Source: Candidatus Ornithospirochaeta avicola (GTDB lineage: Bacteria > Spirochaetota > Spirochaetia > Sphaerochaetales > Sphaerochaetaceae). Taken from it: a stretch of 64,000 nucleotides of DNA. Below are positions 1 through 8,087 of this stretch, piece by piece; the stretch's first letter is position 1, and every line of letters begins with the position of its first letter. Both the position numbers and the translations under genes were made by a program. The notes under the pieces were generated by a model. That model did no database searches. It had not been told where the DNA came from and saw only the letters and a list, made by a program, of their open reading frames with translations. Location: positions 22,683 to 86,682 of the forward strand of contig DXHU01000019.1 in NCBI GenBank assembly GCA_019113245.1. Reading direction: 5' to 3'.

Positions 1-775
1 CAAGAGCACATCCTGCTTTGTTCATGGCTTCAAGATAAAGGGGATATCTTATGCCGTTTTCCTTTAAAAGACTGCTTTTGAGAAGATTGTTCATGCTGCC
101 GTTATAGACAATCTCTCCTGAGACAATCATTACAGCACGGTCAATATGCATCTCAAGCACATCTTCAAGACGGTGTTCTATTATTATGACAGTCTTTCCT
201 GTTTTCTCATGAATCTCATCTATGAGGCGGATGGTCTTCTTTCCTGTTGCCGGATCGAGATTTGCAAGGGGCTCATCAAAAAGAAGGACATTGTTTTCTT
301 CAACAAGGACACCTGCAAGGCTTACTCTCTGTTTCTGTCCTCCAGAGAGATCCTGAGGAGAAGATGAGGCGTAGTCCTGCATGGACACAAGAGAAAGAGC
401 CTCCATTGTCTTTTCCTCCATCTCATCCTTTTTCTTCCTGAGGTTCTCAAGAGCAAAGGCAACGTCCTCAGAAACAGTAAGGCCGACAAACTGGCTGTCA
501 GTATCCTGGAGCACAGTGCCGACCTTTTCATTGATTTTATAGATGTCGTTTTTCAGGACATCAAGACCTTCAACAGTAACTGATCCCTCACATTTTCCTT
601 CAATTGCGTGAGGAATCAGTCCGTTGATAACGTTTCCCAGCGTTGATTTACCACTCCCTGAAGGTCCGAGAATAAGGACTTTCTCCCCATCTTCAATCTT
701 CAGGTTTATATTCTTAAGTACTGGTTTCTTAAGCCCTTTATAGGTAAATGAGAAGCTGGAAAACTCAATCATCAT
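1..775 (-). CDS. ECF transporter ATP-binding protein (partial, cut by window edge)
   Basis: ABC ATPase of the energy-coupling-factor type, which powers uptake of a vitamin or small metabolite through an S component. The first 258 codons are present and the reading frame is open to the left edge. Visible motifs are Walker A GPSGSGKST (about residues 37-45), Q-loop VLQDTDSQF, signature LSGGQKQR, Walker B VLLFDEPLANLD and the switch histidine in IEHR. The start ATG at 775 overlaps the stop of the S-component gene (TGATG), with a second ATG three bases on. The protein may continue into a second ATPase domain, as in YkoD-like fused ECF ATPases; this cannot be seen. Family assignment is strong, substrate unknown. 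Confidence 0.9.
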   Translation of the reverse strand, partial: MMIEFSSFSFTYKGLKKPVLKNINLKIEDGEKVLILGPSGSGKSTLGNVINGLIPHAIEGKCEGSVTVEGLDVLKNDIYKINEKVGTVLQDTDSQFVGLTVSEDVAFALENLRKKKDEMEEKTMEALSLVSMQDYASSSPQDLSGGQKQRVSLAGVLVEENNVLLFDEPLANLDPATGKKTIRLIDEIHEKTGKTVIIIEHRLEDVLEMHIDRAVMIVSGEIVYNGSMNNLLKSSLLKENGIRYPLYLEAMNKAGCAL

Positions 776-1326
776 CACTCCTCAAGGTTCTGTCCAGCCT
801 TGTATCTGGATGCAAGAAGAAGCATGAGTGCTGTTCCGATTACTCCGATACATACTGTGTTTGTGAATGCTGTGATCAGCTGCTGTGTGATGACCTTTGA
901 AAGAGGCTCGCTCATGAAAAGATAATCAAGGATTGCTGAGATGAGATAGCCGATGAAGTTTGCCACAAAGCTGAGACCTATGAAGAGTACAATTTCCTTT
1001 ACTTCAAATACGCCATCTTCAACTTTTTTCTTTGTGATGATTGGGAAAAGTCCGATCATTACGCCGACAAGCCCGCTTCCAAGTGCCCATGTCCACCATA
1101 CTGATCCATAGCACATGTCTGTGATAAAGTGTCCGATCATTCCTACAAGGAATCCTACGACAGGTCCGAAGATTGCAGCCCAGAGTGCCAGGACTGCCAT
1201 TGCCGGCTTGAGATATGTGTTTGCAAATACTGGAATGCTCAGCAGTCCTCCAAGACCATAAAGGGCAGCTCCGATTGCTACAAGCACAACAAACTTTACC
1301 GGTGAAAGATTAGATGTCTTCTGCAT
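775..1326 (-). CDS. ECF transporter S component, UPF0397-like
   Basis: Integral membrane substrate-binding subunit (183 aa) of an ECF transporter. About five to six hydrophobic segments are visible, with the family-typical stretch AIFGPVVGFLVGMIGHFITD and a WWTWALGSGLVGVMIGL segment, as in UPF0397/ECF-ribofla_trS proteins. A good Shine-Dalgarno (GAGGAG) precedes the ATG at 1326, which lies 17 bases inside the end of the upstream SAM hydrolase gene. It is coupled on the other side to the ATPase. Substrate cannot be read from sequence; the neighbouring SAM-cleaving enzyme suggests a SAM, methionine or adenosine-related compound (inference). Confidence 0.85.
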   Translation of the reverse strand: MQKTSNLSPVKFVVLVAIGAALYGLGGLLSIPVFANTYLKPAMAVLALWAAIFGPVVGFLVGMIGHFITDMCYGSVWWTWALGSGLVGVMIGLFPIITKKKVEDGVFEVKEIVLFIGLSFVANFIGYLISAILDYLFMSEPLSKVITQQLITAFTNTVCIGVIGTALMLLLASRYKAGQNLEE

Positions 1327-2200
1327 TTTTCTCTCCTCTACTTTTTATAACTGTTATATGCCATCCTTCTCCTGTACCGATGTGGTAGTGAGAAGAAAAA
1401 GATCCCTGGTTCAGAGCAACTGCAAGATTAAGCAGGCTGTTGATGTATAAAAGCGGCTTTCCCAGTGCTGCTTCTGTAAAGTTCTTGCACAGCCTCAGCG
1501 TTGTCTGGAATACGATGCAGTCAGCATTGGCTATGCTTACAAGCAGGCTGTCTCCATAGCAGATACCCTCTTCATCAAGAAGGCTTTTTGGAATGTTTGT
1601 CCACAGTGAGCCATACCTTGTGTCGAGTATGTCGATGTTGCCGATTATGCTCTCATCTTTTTTCTGAGCAGGCTGGACTGAAAGGCATACAACATCCCTC
1701 TTGTCCAGTTCTGGACCAACCTGCTCAAAGCTTATTGTTCCGCTTGCAAGTCTTGCTGCTGTGTATGCATATACATCGCGGCCATGGAAGGTGTAGCTCT
1801 GCTGGCTGTTCTTGAGCCTGTTTGTAGCCTCGCTGATTTCTCTGACTTCTTTTATTCCTATGCTCTGGACAACATGTGTCAGTGTGCCGTTGTCCGGGGT
1901 TATGATATAGTGTCCGCTTTCAGTGAGAGCCACCACGCTCTTCCTGTCGCTTCCCACTCCTGGATCGACAACGCAGACAAAGCATGTGCCCTGTTTCCAG
2001 TAAGTGAGCGCCTGTATCAGGCGGTAGCTCGCTTCCCATATGTTGAACTGGGGTATGTCATGAGTGAGATCCTCAATCCTGAGGCTCTCGTTAACATCAT
2101 CTGCAACAGCATGCATTGCAGATACCGCACCGTCAGAAAGTCCGAAATCTGACAGGAAAACAACGCATTTTCTGGGAGTAATATATTCAGTTTTCACCAT
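1310..2200 (-). CDS. S-adenosyl-L-methionine hydroxide adenosyltransferase (DUF62 family)
   Basis: Cytoplasmic enzyme (296 aa) of the fluorinase/chlorinase-related DUF62 family, whose common members split SAM with water into adenosine and methionine. Motifs visible: LSDFGLSDG near the N-terminus, VVDPGVGSDRKSVV, PDNGTL and TFHGRDVYAYTAARL. The active-site Asp-Arg-His arrangement of the hydroxide-using branch appears intact. It heads a three-gene leftward operon with an ECF transporter. The ATG at 2200 has no Shine-Dalgarno and sits 3 bases after a -10 box; the GTG of codon 2 (2197) is at the ideal distance for a leaderless start, so the true start could be either. Confidence 0.88.
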   Translation of the reverse strand: MVKTEYITPRKCVVFLSDFGLSDGAVSAMHAVADDVNESLRIEDLTHDIPQFNIWEASYRLIQALTYWKQGTCFVCVVDPGVGSDRKSVVALTESGHYIITPDNGTLTHVVQSIGIKEVREISEATNRLKNSQQSYTFHGRDVYAYTAARLASGTISFEQVGPELDKRDVVCLSVQPAQKKDESIIGNIDILDTRYGSLWTNIPKSLLDEEGICYGDSLLVSIANADCIVFQTTLRLCKNFTEAALGKPLLYINSLLNLAVALNQGSFSSHYHIGTGEGWHITVIKSRGEKNAEDI

Positions 2201-2203
2201 TTG

Positions 2204-2232
2204 AGTATAATTAATGAGAATTTGTTTTTCAA
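2204..2232 (-). promoter_or_regulatory. Promoter of the SAM hydrolase-ECF operon
   Basis: TTGAAA (2232-2227), 17-bp spacer, TATACT (2209-2204). Transcription would begin within a few bases of the start codon, giving a leaderless or nearly leaderless mRNA. Confidence 0.6.
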
Positions 2233-2251
2233 TATTATCGCAGCATATGCT
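2222..2251 (+). promoter_or_regulatory. Promoter of malic enzyme gene
   Basis: TTGTTT, 18-bp spacer, TATGCT (2246-2251), overlapping the divergent SAM hydrolase promoter. A Shine-Dalgarno AAGGAG follows before the ATG at 2274. Confidence 0.45.
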
Positions 2252-2273
2252 ATTCTTGAAAAAGGAGAATTAT

Positions 2274-3554
2274 ATGGACGATTTGGAAAGAAGAGCACTT
2301 GAATACCACAGCAAGCCTGTTGCAGGCAAGACAGCGATAAAGACCACAAAGGAATGCAGAACGAGCGATGACCTTTCGCTTGCATACACCCCGGGAGTAG
2401 CAAAGCCCGTGCTTAAAATAGAGCAGAATGAGGAGGATTCATACCTTTATACCAACAAAGGGAATCTTGTTGCCGTGATATCCAACGGAACAGCAATTTT
2501 AGGACTGGGAGACAGAGGAGCCCTGGCTTCAAAGCCGGTCATGGAGGGAAAGGCAGTTCTCTTCAAGCGCTTTGCCGACATCGATGTCTTTGATATCGAG
2601 ATAAACGAGAAGGATCCGGATAATCTTATTGAGATAATATCATCCCTTGAGCCTACATTCGGGGGAATAAACCTTGAGGACATCAAGGGGCCTGAGTGCT
2701 TCAAAATAGAAAGAGAGCTTATAAAGAGGATGAATATTCCTGTGTTCCATGATGATCAGCACGGAACTGCGATAATAGCATCTGCAGGACTCATGAATGC
2801 ATGTGAGATAGCATCAAAGAAGCTTTCTGAAATACGTGTTGTCGTAAGCGGGGCAGGGGCAGCCGGGATATCATGTGCCCGCATGTTCGTCTCCCTTGGT
2901 GTGAAGAAGGAGAACCTCATAATGCTTGACAGCCGTGGAGTGATCAGCACAGAGCGGGAAGACCTGAGCGCAGAGAAGAGAGAGTTTGCTTCAAAGTGCA
3001 GAGCAAGGACACTCAAAGATGCTGTAAAGGATGCAGATGTCTTCATGGGACTCAGCAAGCCGGATGTGCTTACTCCCGATATGCTTCTTTCGATGGCCGC
3101 ATCTCCGATTGTCTTTGCAATGGCTAATCCTGATCCTGAAATAAGGTATGAAACTGCAGTTAAAACCAGAAGTGATGTGATAATGGCAACAGGAAGGAGC
3201 GATTATCCGAATCAGATAAACAATGTTCTGGGGTTCCCTTTCATCTTCCGCGGTGCACTGGACACTAGAAGCACAGCAATTACGGAGAACATGAAAAAGG
3301 CTGCGGCATTCGCACTGGCCCGCCTTGCAAAGGAAGATGTTCCTGAAGAGGTTGTGAAAGCATACGGAGGCTCTCATTTCTCATTTGGCAGGGATTATAT
3401 CGTCCCAAAGCCATTTGACCCGCGTGTAATTGAATATGAGGCTGTTTCTGTTGCGAAAGCCGCGATGGATGACGGGGTAGCCAGAAGGAAAATAGAGGAT
3501 CTTGAGGAGTATAGGCTCTCTCTCAGAGAGAGGATGAGGAATGCCTTGTCATAA
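2274..3554 (+). CDS. NAD(P)-dependent malic enzyme
   Basis: Oxidatively decarboxylates malate to pyruvate and CO2 with NAD(P)H formation; 426 aa, the usual size of the short bacterial form without a phosphotransacetylase tail. Motifs: [53 protein letters not shown], the dinucleotide fold [15 protein letters not shown] and [14 protein letters not shown] chose the ATG at 2274 because AAAGGAG lies just upstream; an in-frame extension to 2214 would overlap the promoter. Monocistronic. Its stop overlaps that of the convergent gene by 6 bases. The cofactor preference is not decided from sequence. Confidence 0.93.
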   Translation: MDDLERRALEYHSKPVAGKTAIKTTKECRTSDDLSLAYTPGVAKPVLKIEQNEEDSYLYTNKGNLVAVISNGTAILGLGDRGALASKPVMEGKAVLFKRFADIDVFDIEINEKDPDNLIEIISSLEPTFGGINLEDIKGPECFKIERELIKRMNIPVFHDDQHGTAIIASAGLMNACEIASKKLSEIRVVVSGAGAAGISCARMFVSLGVKKENLIMLDSRGVISTEREDLSAEKREFASKCRARTLKDAVKDADVFMGLSKPDVLTPDMLLSMAASPIVFAMANPDPEIRYETAVKTRSDVIMATGRSDYPNQINNVLGFPFIFRGALDTRSTAITENMKKAAAFALARLAKEDVPEEVVKAYGGSHFSFGRDYIVPKPFDPRVIEYEAVSVAKAAMDDGVARRKIEDLEEYRLSLRERMRNALS

Positions 3555-4121
3555 AAGGCCTTCAAGCTCCTTTTTCGCATTCTCCAAAGTAGAATTGTAC
3601 TGTTTGTCCAGAGTCTCGAGGTTTTTCTTTATTATCTCGAGGCTTTCTTTGTCATCCTCAATGGAAAGGTGTATGCTTCGTCCTGTTTTTTCTCTTATCT
3701 CATCTTCTTTCTCTCGCAGCATGCCTTCAAGCTGGCCTTCAAGTTTCTCAACAAGGTCTTTCTTATGAACTGGATACTGCTTTAAAAAGGCTGTGATCTT
3801 TGAGATGAATTCAACTGCCTCTTTTGAAAATGAGATGGATGCAAGCTTTATAAGCCTCTCATAGCGGTCATCAGCAACTTCCATAGAAGGGAGGGACAGC
3901 GATGTGAGAATGTATGCTTTGCTGTATTTTCTGACGCTTTCTCTGTCCATGGAAGAAAGCTCTTCAAGCTTTTCATCATCAGCAGTATCTGCACTCATGT
4001 ATGAGCCAATCTGCCTTCTTATTTTCTCTTCTTCTTCCTTTTTCTCAAATTCTTCTTTGTCGAATGTTATGTCTTTTGTCTTTTCAAGCGCTATTTCAAG
4101 CGCACTTCTTATCTTTCCCAT
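3549..4121 (-). CDS. Conserved-looking hypothetical protein, helical, charged
   Basis: I do not recognise this 190-aa cytoplasmic protein with confidence. It has no signal peptide or membrane segment. It is very rich in Glu, Lys and Ser, and predicted helical throughout, with coiled-coil-like stretches near residues 20-40 and 125-185. Codon use matches its neighbours, which argues for a real gene. There is no Shine-Dalgarno before the ATG; instead a -10 box sits 7 bases upstream, compatible with a leaderless mRNA. Convergent with malic enzyme (6-base overlap). Possibly a spirochaete-specific family. Confidence 0.65.
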   Translation of the reverse strand: MGKIRSALEIALEKTKDITFDKEEFEKKEEEEKIRRQIGSYMSADTADDEKLEELSSMDRESVRKYSKAYILTSLSLPSMEVADDRYERLIKLASISFSKEAVEFISKITAFLKQYPVHKKDLVEKLEGQLEGMLREKEDEIREKTGRSIHLSIEDDKESLEIIKKNLETLDKQYNSTLENAKKELEGLL

Positions 4122-4128
4122 AAAAGGA

Positions 4129-4157
4129 AATATAACATCACAGCAGGCGAATGAAAA
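4129..4157 (-). promoter_or_regulatory. Promoter, leaderless architecture
   Basis: TTTTCA (4157-4152), 17-bp spacer, TATATT (4134-4129), then 7 bases to the ATG at 4121. The -35 region lies close to the 3' end of the upstream phosphoesterase gene. Confidence 0.5.
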
Positions 4158-4158
4158 G

Positions 4159-5094
4159 CTATGGGAAAGAGAAAGAATACTTTCTTTCTATGCTGTTGTC
4201 CTCTGCCCTGTGCACCTCAATTTCGAAGATGGAATTCTTCTCATCAAGGGTGAAGACAGACCAGCATCCGCTACTGTTTGTCAAAATAGGATAGTTGTCC
4301 TCGACATTCGATGGGAATATGAAGTGAGCAACGCTTTCTGAGATTTCTATGACATCATCACCGCTATGGTGATGGCCTGAAAGGTATACAGAATTCCCGC
4401 ATTTTTCAAGAATCCTCAAAATTCTTGCTTTCTCTTCTGTATCCTCAACGACCATGGCTCCCATGCTCTGGTCGCCTGCATTTGACAAAATGGGAATGTG
4501 AGATAGAAAGACAGAGTACTGAGCATCATTGACGCTCACCGCCTTTTCAAGCTCGTCAAGCTGAGAAGAGGAGAAGAGCCTGTATGCAGAGTTCAATATA
4601 TAGAAAGCCGTGTTGCTGATTTTAAAGGCATAATAGAAGCTCTTGTTCTCCCTGTCTCCGGCTACCTCATTCAAATATGATTCTGTTTTCTCCCAGGAAA
4701 GAGAGTCTGTCTCATGATTGCCAAGAACATAAAAAACAGGAAGATTACATATGTTCTTCTCTCTAAGAGTCCTGAAGAATGAAAGAAGCGCATCTCTTCC
4801 TGAGCTTTCAGAAAGAGAGCAGACGATATCTCCTAAAAGCACAATGGCATCAGCATCCTTCATCTCCTCCTTCATCTCTTCAAGGGACTCTTCATAATGC
4901 GTGATTCTGTCCTTCTTAGCATCTGCATGCACATCTGAGAGCACGAGGATTTTGATTCTTCCATCATTACTCCTGTCCTCGTAACTTTTTTTGATTATGA
5001 AAGCATCCTCTGGCACTATTATCTTGTTTCCAATCAAATCAAGAGAGCAGGAGACCAGGAGCAAGAGGAGCAGGGACAGAATAATTTTTCTCAT
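4159..5094 (-). CDS. Calcineurin-like metallophosphoesterase lipoprotein
   Basis: A 311-aa exported lipoprotein: short basic N-terminus, hydrophobic run and lipobox LVSC (Cys at about residue 16). The catalytic domain carries the binuclear-metal motifs in order: DVHAD (GDxH-like, about residue 54), LLGDIV, LGNHE, LSHIP and SGHHHSG, so it should be an active phosphoesterase. Substrate is unknown. It would act on the periplasmic side or cell surface. Its ATG overlaps the stop of the upstream barrel-like gene (ATGA), so the two are co-expressed. Confidence 0.85.
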   Translation of the reverse strand: MRKIILSLLLLLLVSCSLDLIGNKIIVPEDAFIIKKSYEDRSNDGRIKILVLSDVHADAKKDRITHYEESLEEMKEEMKDADAIVLLGDIVCSLSESSGRDALLSFFRTLREKNICNLPVFYVLGNHETDSLSWEKTESYLNEVAGDRENKSFYYAFKISNTAFYILNSAYRLFSSSQLDELEKAVSVNDAQYSVFLSHIPILSNAGDQSMGAMVVEDTEEKARILRILEKCGNSVYLSGHHHSGDDVIEISESVAHFIFPSNVEDNYPILTNSSGCWSVFTLDEKNSIFEIEVHRAEDNSIERKYSFSFP

Positions 5095-5753
5095 ATGTCA
5101 CCCCAAAGGTAGGAAAGAGAGACAGATGCGTAGATTTCCTTGACAACATTATTAGAGAACCAGTCGGAAACAGAGAAGAACGCATATGATGCTATCTTCC
5201 ATCTGCCAAATGTAAAGGATGCATCAAGACCCGCATGTGCTATTATCTGGAAGACTCTGCCGGCCTTCTCGCTTGTCGAGATGAATGCGCCTGCTGAGAT
5301 AAAACTGAAGTCAAGTCCTGCCTCGGCTCTGAAATATGGAAGAAGCGAGACAGTTGTCGCGCCGCTCATGCCTTTCATAAAAAACTGAGAGGAGCCTAAG
5401 CCTATGTCTATGTCAGTGTAGAGGTGTTCAAGATAATCGAAATCAAATGAAAGGAGAAAATACTCTCCGCTTTCTGCTGCATCGTATTCTCCGTTCATCT
5501 TGAAATAGGAGCCAAGGGTGAAAGCAAAGATTTCATTTGCTCTGAATTCTTCTTCGATGTTGATTTCAAAACAGCTGTTTTTTTTCTGGCTGTAGAGGAT
5601 GTCAAAGCCGGATGCGTTCATGTGAATGAAGAAAGAAGGGGAGAACTTCTCGCTGTATGAGAGCGCTACTCCTGCTCCTGCCTGGGATGAGAAGAGAAGA
5701 GGAGAAGAGACAGCTAATGTGAGAATTAGAAGAAACAATCTTCTTGCTTTCAT
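5091..5753 (-). CDS. Exported beta-rich protein, possible small outer-membrane barrel
   Basis: A 220-aa protein with a clear signal peptide (MKARRLFLLILTLAV, then SSPLLFSSQA). The rest is alternating hydrophobic/aromatic residues in repeated strands with many Phe, Tyr and Ser, ending in SLSYLWGDI, resembling a small beta-barrel. I set the start at ATG 5753 because it opens the signal peptide and has AAAGGAG 11 bases upstream; a longer frame to 5831 would overlap the divergent gene. Function unknown. It is translationally coupled to the following lipoprotein phosphoesterase. Confidence 0.65.
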   Translation of the reverse strand: MKARRLFLLILTLAVSSPLLFSSQAGAGVALSYSEKFSPSFFIHMNASGFDILYSQKKNSCFEINIEEEFRANEIFAFTLGSYFKMNGEYDAAESGEYFLLSFDFDYLEHLYTDIDIGLGSSQFFMKGMSGATTVSLLPYFRAEAGLDFSFISAGAFISTSEKAGRVFQIIAHAGLDASFTFGRWKIASYAFFSVSDWFSNNVVKEIYASVSLSYLWGDI

Positions 5754-5781
5754 TGAGAAAAGAACTCCTTTGATGTATCTT
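5753..5781 (+). promoter_or_regulatory. Promoter, leaderless architecture (TRIC gene)
   Basis: TTGAGA (5753-5758), 17-bp spacer, TATCTT (5776-5781), then exactly 7 bases to the ATG at 5789. No Shine-Dalgarno is present. Confidence 0.6.
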
Positions 5782-5788
5782 ACACTTG

Positions 5789-6421
5789 ATGAGCCAAGAT
5801 GTAATCTTTTTTTTCGATATTTTTGGAACAATCATATTCGCCATAACAGGCGCTGTCAAAGGAATAAGGAACCGTTTGGACCTCCTGGGGGTTCTGTTTT
5901 TCTCTGTGACTGTAGGATGCGGTGGAGGAATGCTGAGAGATGTCTTAATCGGAAGCACTCCTGTAGCAGCTTTCAACAACAGCGCATATTTCATCGTATG
6001 CATAATATCAGGACTAATCTGTTTTCTTCTTTCTCCGCACACGATAGGATCCTGGCCGATAATAATATATCTTGACGCGCTGGGGCTAGGAGTCTTTACA
6101 GCTATCGGGGTTGCCAAGGCGGCCAGTCTTGGAGTGGGCCCAGTTGGAATGGTCATGAGCGGCATGTTCACAGCAGTCGGAGGAGGAATGCTCCGTGATG
6201 TGTTCAGCAAGGAGATTCCCATGGTGTTCACTTCAGATTTCTATGCCACTGCAACAATAGCTGGATCCATCATATACGTGCTTTTGTATTACTACGCTCC
6301 CATTTCTGCGAATATGATGCTGTTCATAACAGCAATATTCACATTCACAATGAGAATCATGGGATATGAACTGCGGCTGAAGCTTCCAGTTGCGAAAATG
6401 AAGGGGGAGAAGAAAAAATGA
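5789..6421 (+). CDS. TRIC family cation channel (UPF0126/YicG-like)
   Basis: A 210-aa inner-membrane protein with about seven hydrophobic segments built as two repeats, each carrying GGGMLRDV (about residues 44-51 and 131-138). This is the signature of the bacterial trimeric intracellular cation channel family; some relatives have been linked to small-molecule or glycine transport. ATG 5789 is used; an in-frame TTG directly before it is possible. First gene of a three-gene rightward operon; its stop overlaps the next ATG (ATGA). Confidence 0.88.
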   Translation: MSQDVIFFFDIFGTIIFAITGAVKGIRNRLDLLGVLFFSVTVGCGGGMLRDVLIGSTPVAAFNNSAYFIVCIISGLICFLLSPHTIGSWPIIIYLDALGLGVFTAIGVAKAASLGVGPVGMVMSGMFTAVGGGMLRDVFSKEIPMVFTSDFYATATIAGSIIYVLLYYYAPISANMMLFITAIFTFTMRIMGYELRLKLPVAKMKGEKKK

Positions 6422-7518
6422 AAGAGGAGAAGCTGTATTACAGTGCTCCGTATCTAAGAAGCACAGAAGCTGAGATTGTAAAAATAGATGGCAATCATGT
6501 GTTCTTTGACAAGACAGTCTTCTATCCTGAGGGAGGGGGACAGCGCGGAGATTCGGGCACATTTGATGGTCTTAGGATAACAGACACAGTAAAGATTGAC
6601 GGGTGCTCTGCGCATGTATTTTCAGATACATCATCCCTTTATGTCGGGAAAAAGGGCTGCCTCTCACTTGACTGGGAGATCAGATACAGGGCAATGCAGA
6701 TGCACTCAGCGCAGCATCTTATATCATCAGTGCTTTATAATGCTTTTGGCATCAGGACTCTTGCGGTTCATCTTTCTGACGGCTTTGTGACAATCGAGAC
6801 AGACAGAGAGATTATCAGCGAGGATGAAATAGAAAAAGTAGAGGATGAATGTGCTTCCATAATCCGTGAAGGAAGAAAAATCTTCAGAAAAGAGATGAGC
6901 CGAGAGGAAGCATCAGCATATCCGATTAGGAGATCCATAAAGGTGGACGGGGATGATATATCCCTTGTTTTCATAGATGGTGTGGATGTTGTCCCGTGCG
7001 GTGGGGTGCATGTAGCATCTACTTGTGAAATCAAGGAAATCAGCTATGACAAAAGCGAGATTATAAGAAATCATGTGCGCCTTTACTTTTTCGTCTCTGA
7101 AAAAGCTGTATCAATGCGCCGAGTTGAGCACTCTGTGATAAAGAGCCTTTGCTCAATACTTTCATCGCCGCTGGAGAAGCTCGTTTGTGAAAGCGAGAGA
7201 AGAAGGGACGAGGCGGAAGCGATGAAGAAAACAATAAAGAGTCTTGAAAGCAGACTTGCCCTTTCTGCTCTTGAAAGCAATAAGGGAAAGAAGATTGTTT
7301 ACACAGCTCTTGACCTTGACTGTTTTATTAATCATCTTGAGAAGAGTAATGATGAGTTTTTCATCATAAACGGTGAAAGATTCATCTATAAGGGAAGAGA
7401 TGAAGTTTTTTTGACTCTGAAAAGCAGAGGAGTCCTCAAAGGCGGAGGGAGAAACGGCTTTTATCAGGGAAAGGTAATCAATCTGAAAGAGCTTTCTTCC
7501 CTGGAAAAAGATTTATGA
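6418..7518 (+). CDS. AlaX-type alanyl-tRNA editing protein
   Basis: A 366-aa stand-alone relative of the AlaRS editing domain, expected to remove Ser (or Gly) from mischarged tRNA-Ala. Zinc ligands are visible as HSAQH (about residue 98) and the later CGGVHV (about residue 193). The N-terminal beta-barrel region contains FYPEGGGQRGDSG. The C-terminal third has a coiled-coil (about residues 255-285) and a small glycine-rich domain (GGGRNGFYQG), as in long AlaX forms. Overlaps both neighbours by ATGA. Confidence 0.87.
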   Translation: MKEEKLYYSAPYLRSTEAEIVKIDGNHVFFDKTVFYPEGGGQRGDSGTFDGLRITDTVKIDGCSAHVFSDTSSLYVGKKGCLSLDWEIRYRAMQMHSAQHLISSVLYNAFGIRTLAVHLSDGFVTIETDREIISEDEIEKVEDECASIIREGRKIFRKEMSREEASAYPIRRSIKVDGDDISLVFIDGVDVVPCGGVHVASTCEIKEISYDKSEIIRNHVRLYFFVSEKAVSMRRVEHSVIKSLCSILSSPLEKLVCESERRRDEAEAMKKTIKSLESRLALSALESNKGKKIVYTALDLDCFINHLEKSNDEFFIINGERFIYKGRDEVFLTLKSRGVLKGGGRNGFYQGKVINLKELSSLEKDL

Positions 7519-8087
7519 GTAGTGATACAAAACGAAAACCGATGAGCAGGCGCCGCCTCGCTATCTATATAATACTGGGATGCATTCCCCTTGTTCTTGC
7601 TTTTTTCCTCTTCCGCGGGGCGATGAGCTACATAGGCGAGAAGACATTTCAGCATTACATTTCAATCTTCAATGATCATTTTGGAATATTCGCACTTGCA
7701 TTTTATATCTGGATAACAGACACATTCATCCTGCCTCTTTCTCCGATGTTCGCATTCCCGATGCTTGTGCAGTACGGACCGTTTAAGGCAATCCTTGCAT
7801 CCAGTGCAGCAAGCGCACTGGGAGGAATAAGCGCGTATTATATCGGCCGTCTTCTTGTAAAGATTCCTCTTGTAAATCGATCAGCGCTGACAGCACATGA
7901 GAAATGGGGCGCTACAATAGATAAATATGGGGTGGGCTTTGTTCTCATCGCATCAATATTCCCGCTGCCTTTTTCTGCAATATGCATGGCGGCAGGTGTT
8001 ATGAAGCTCTCATCGCACCAGGTTGCGCTTGTCAGCCTGACACGTGTTGTGAGAATGGCAATCTATTATTTTATCTTCGCTTCCTGA
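7515..8087 (+). CDS. DedA/VTT-domain membrane protein
   Basis: A 190-aa polytopic membrane protein: a TM helix near residues 15-35, then a VTT (SNARE-associated) core with a re-entrant region TDTFILPLSPMFAFP and the helix GGISAYYIGRLL. DedA-family proteins support envelope homeostasis, and several are lipid-carrier flippases. Its ATG overlaps the alaX stop, so it is the last gene of that operon. Its 3' end overlaps convergent purB by 22 bases. Confidence 0.8.
   Translation: MSSDTKRKPMSRRRLAIYIILGCIPLVLAFFLFRGAMSYIGEKTFQHYISIFNDHFGIFALAFYIWITDTFILPLSPMFAFPMLVQYGPFKAILASSAASALGGISAYYIGRLLVKIPLVNRSALTAHEKWGATIDKYGVGFVLIASIFPLPFSAICMAAGVMKLSSHQVALVSLTRVVRMAIYYFIFAS

Noticed and set aside
2214..2273. 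Longer N-terminus for malic enzyme from 2214
   Set aside because: The extension covers the promoter, and a good ribosome binding site stands before ATG 2274.
5602..6231. 209-aa open frame antisense to the TRIC channel gene
   Set aside because: Both overlapping plus- and minus-strand genes are well supported; this frame has no ribosome binding site and random composition.
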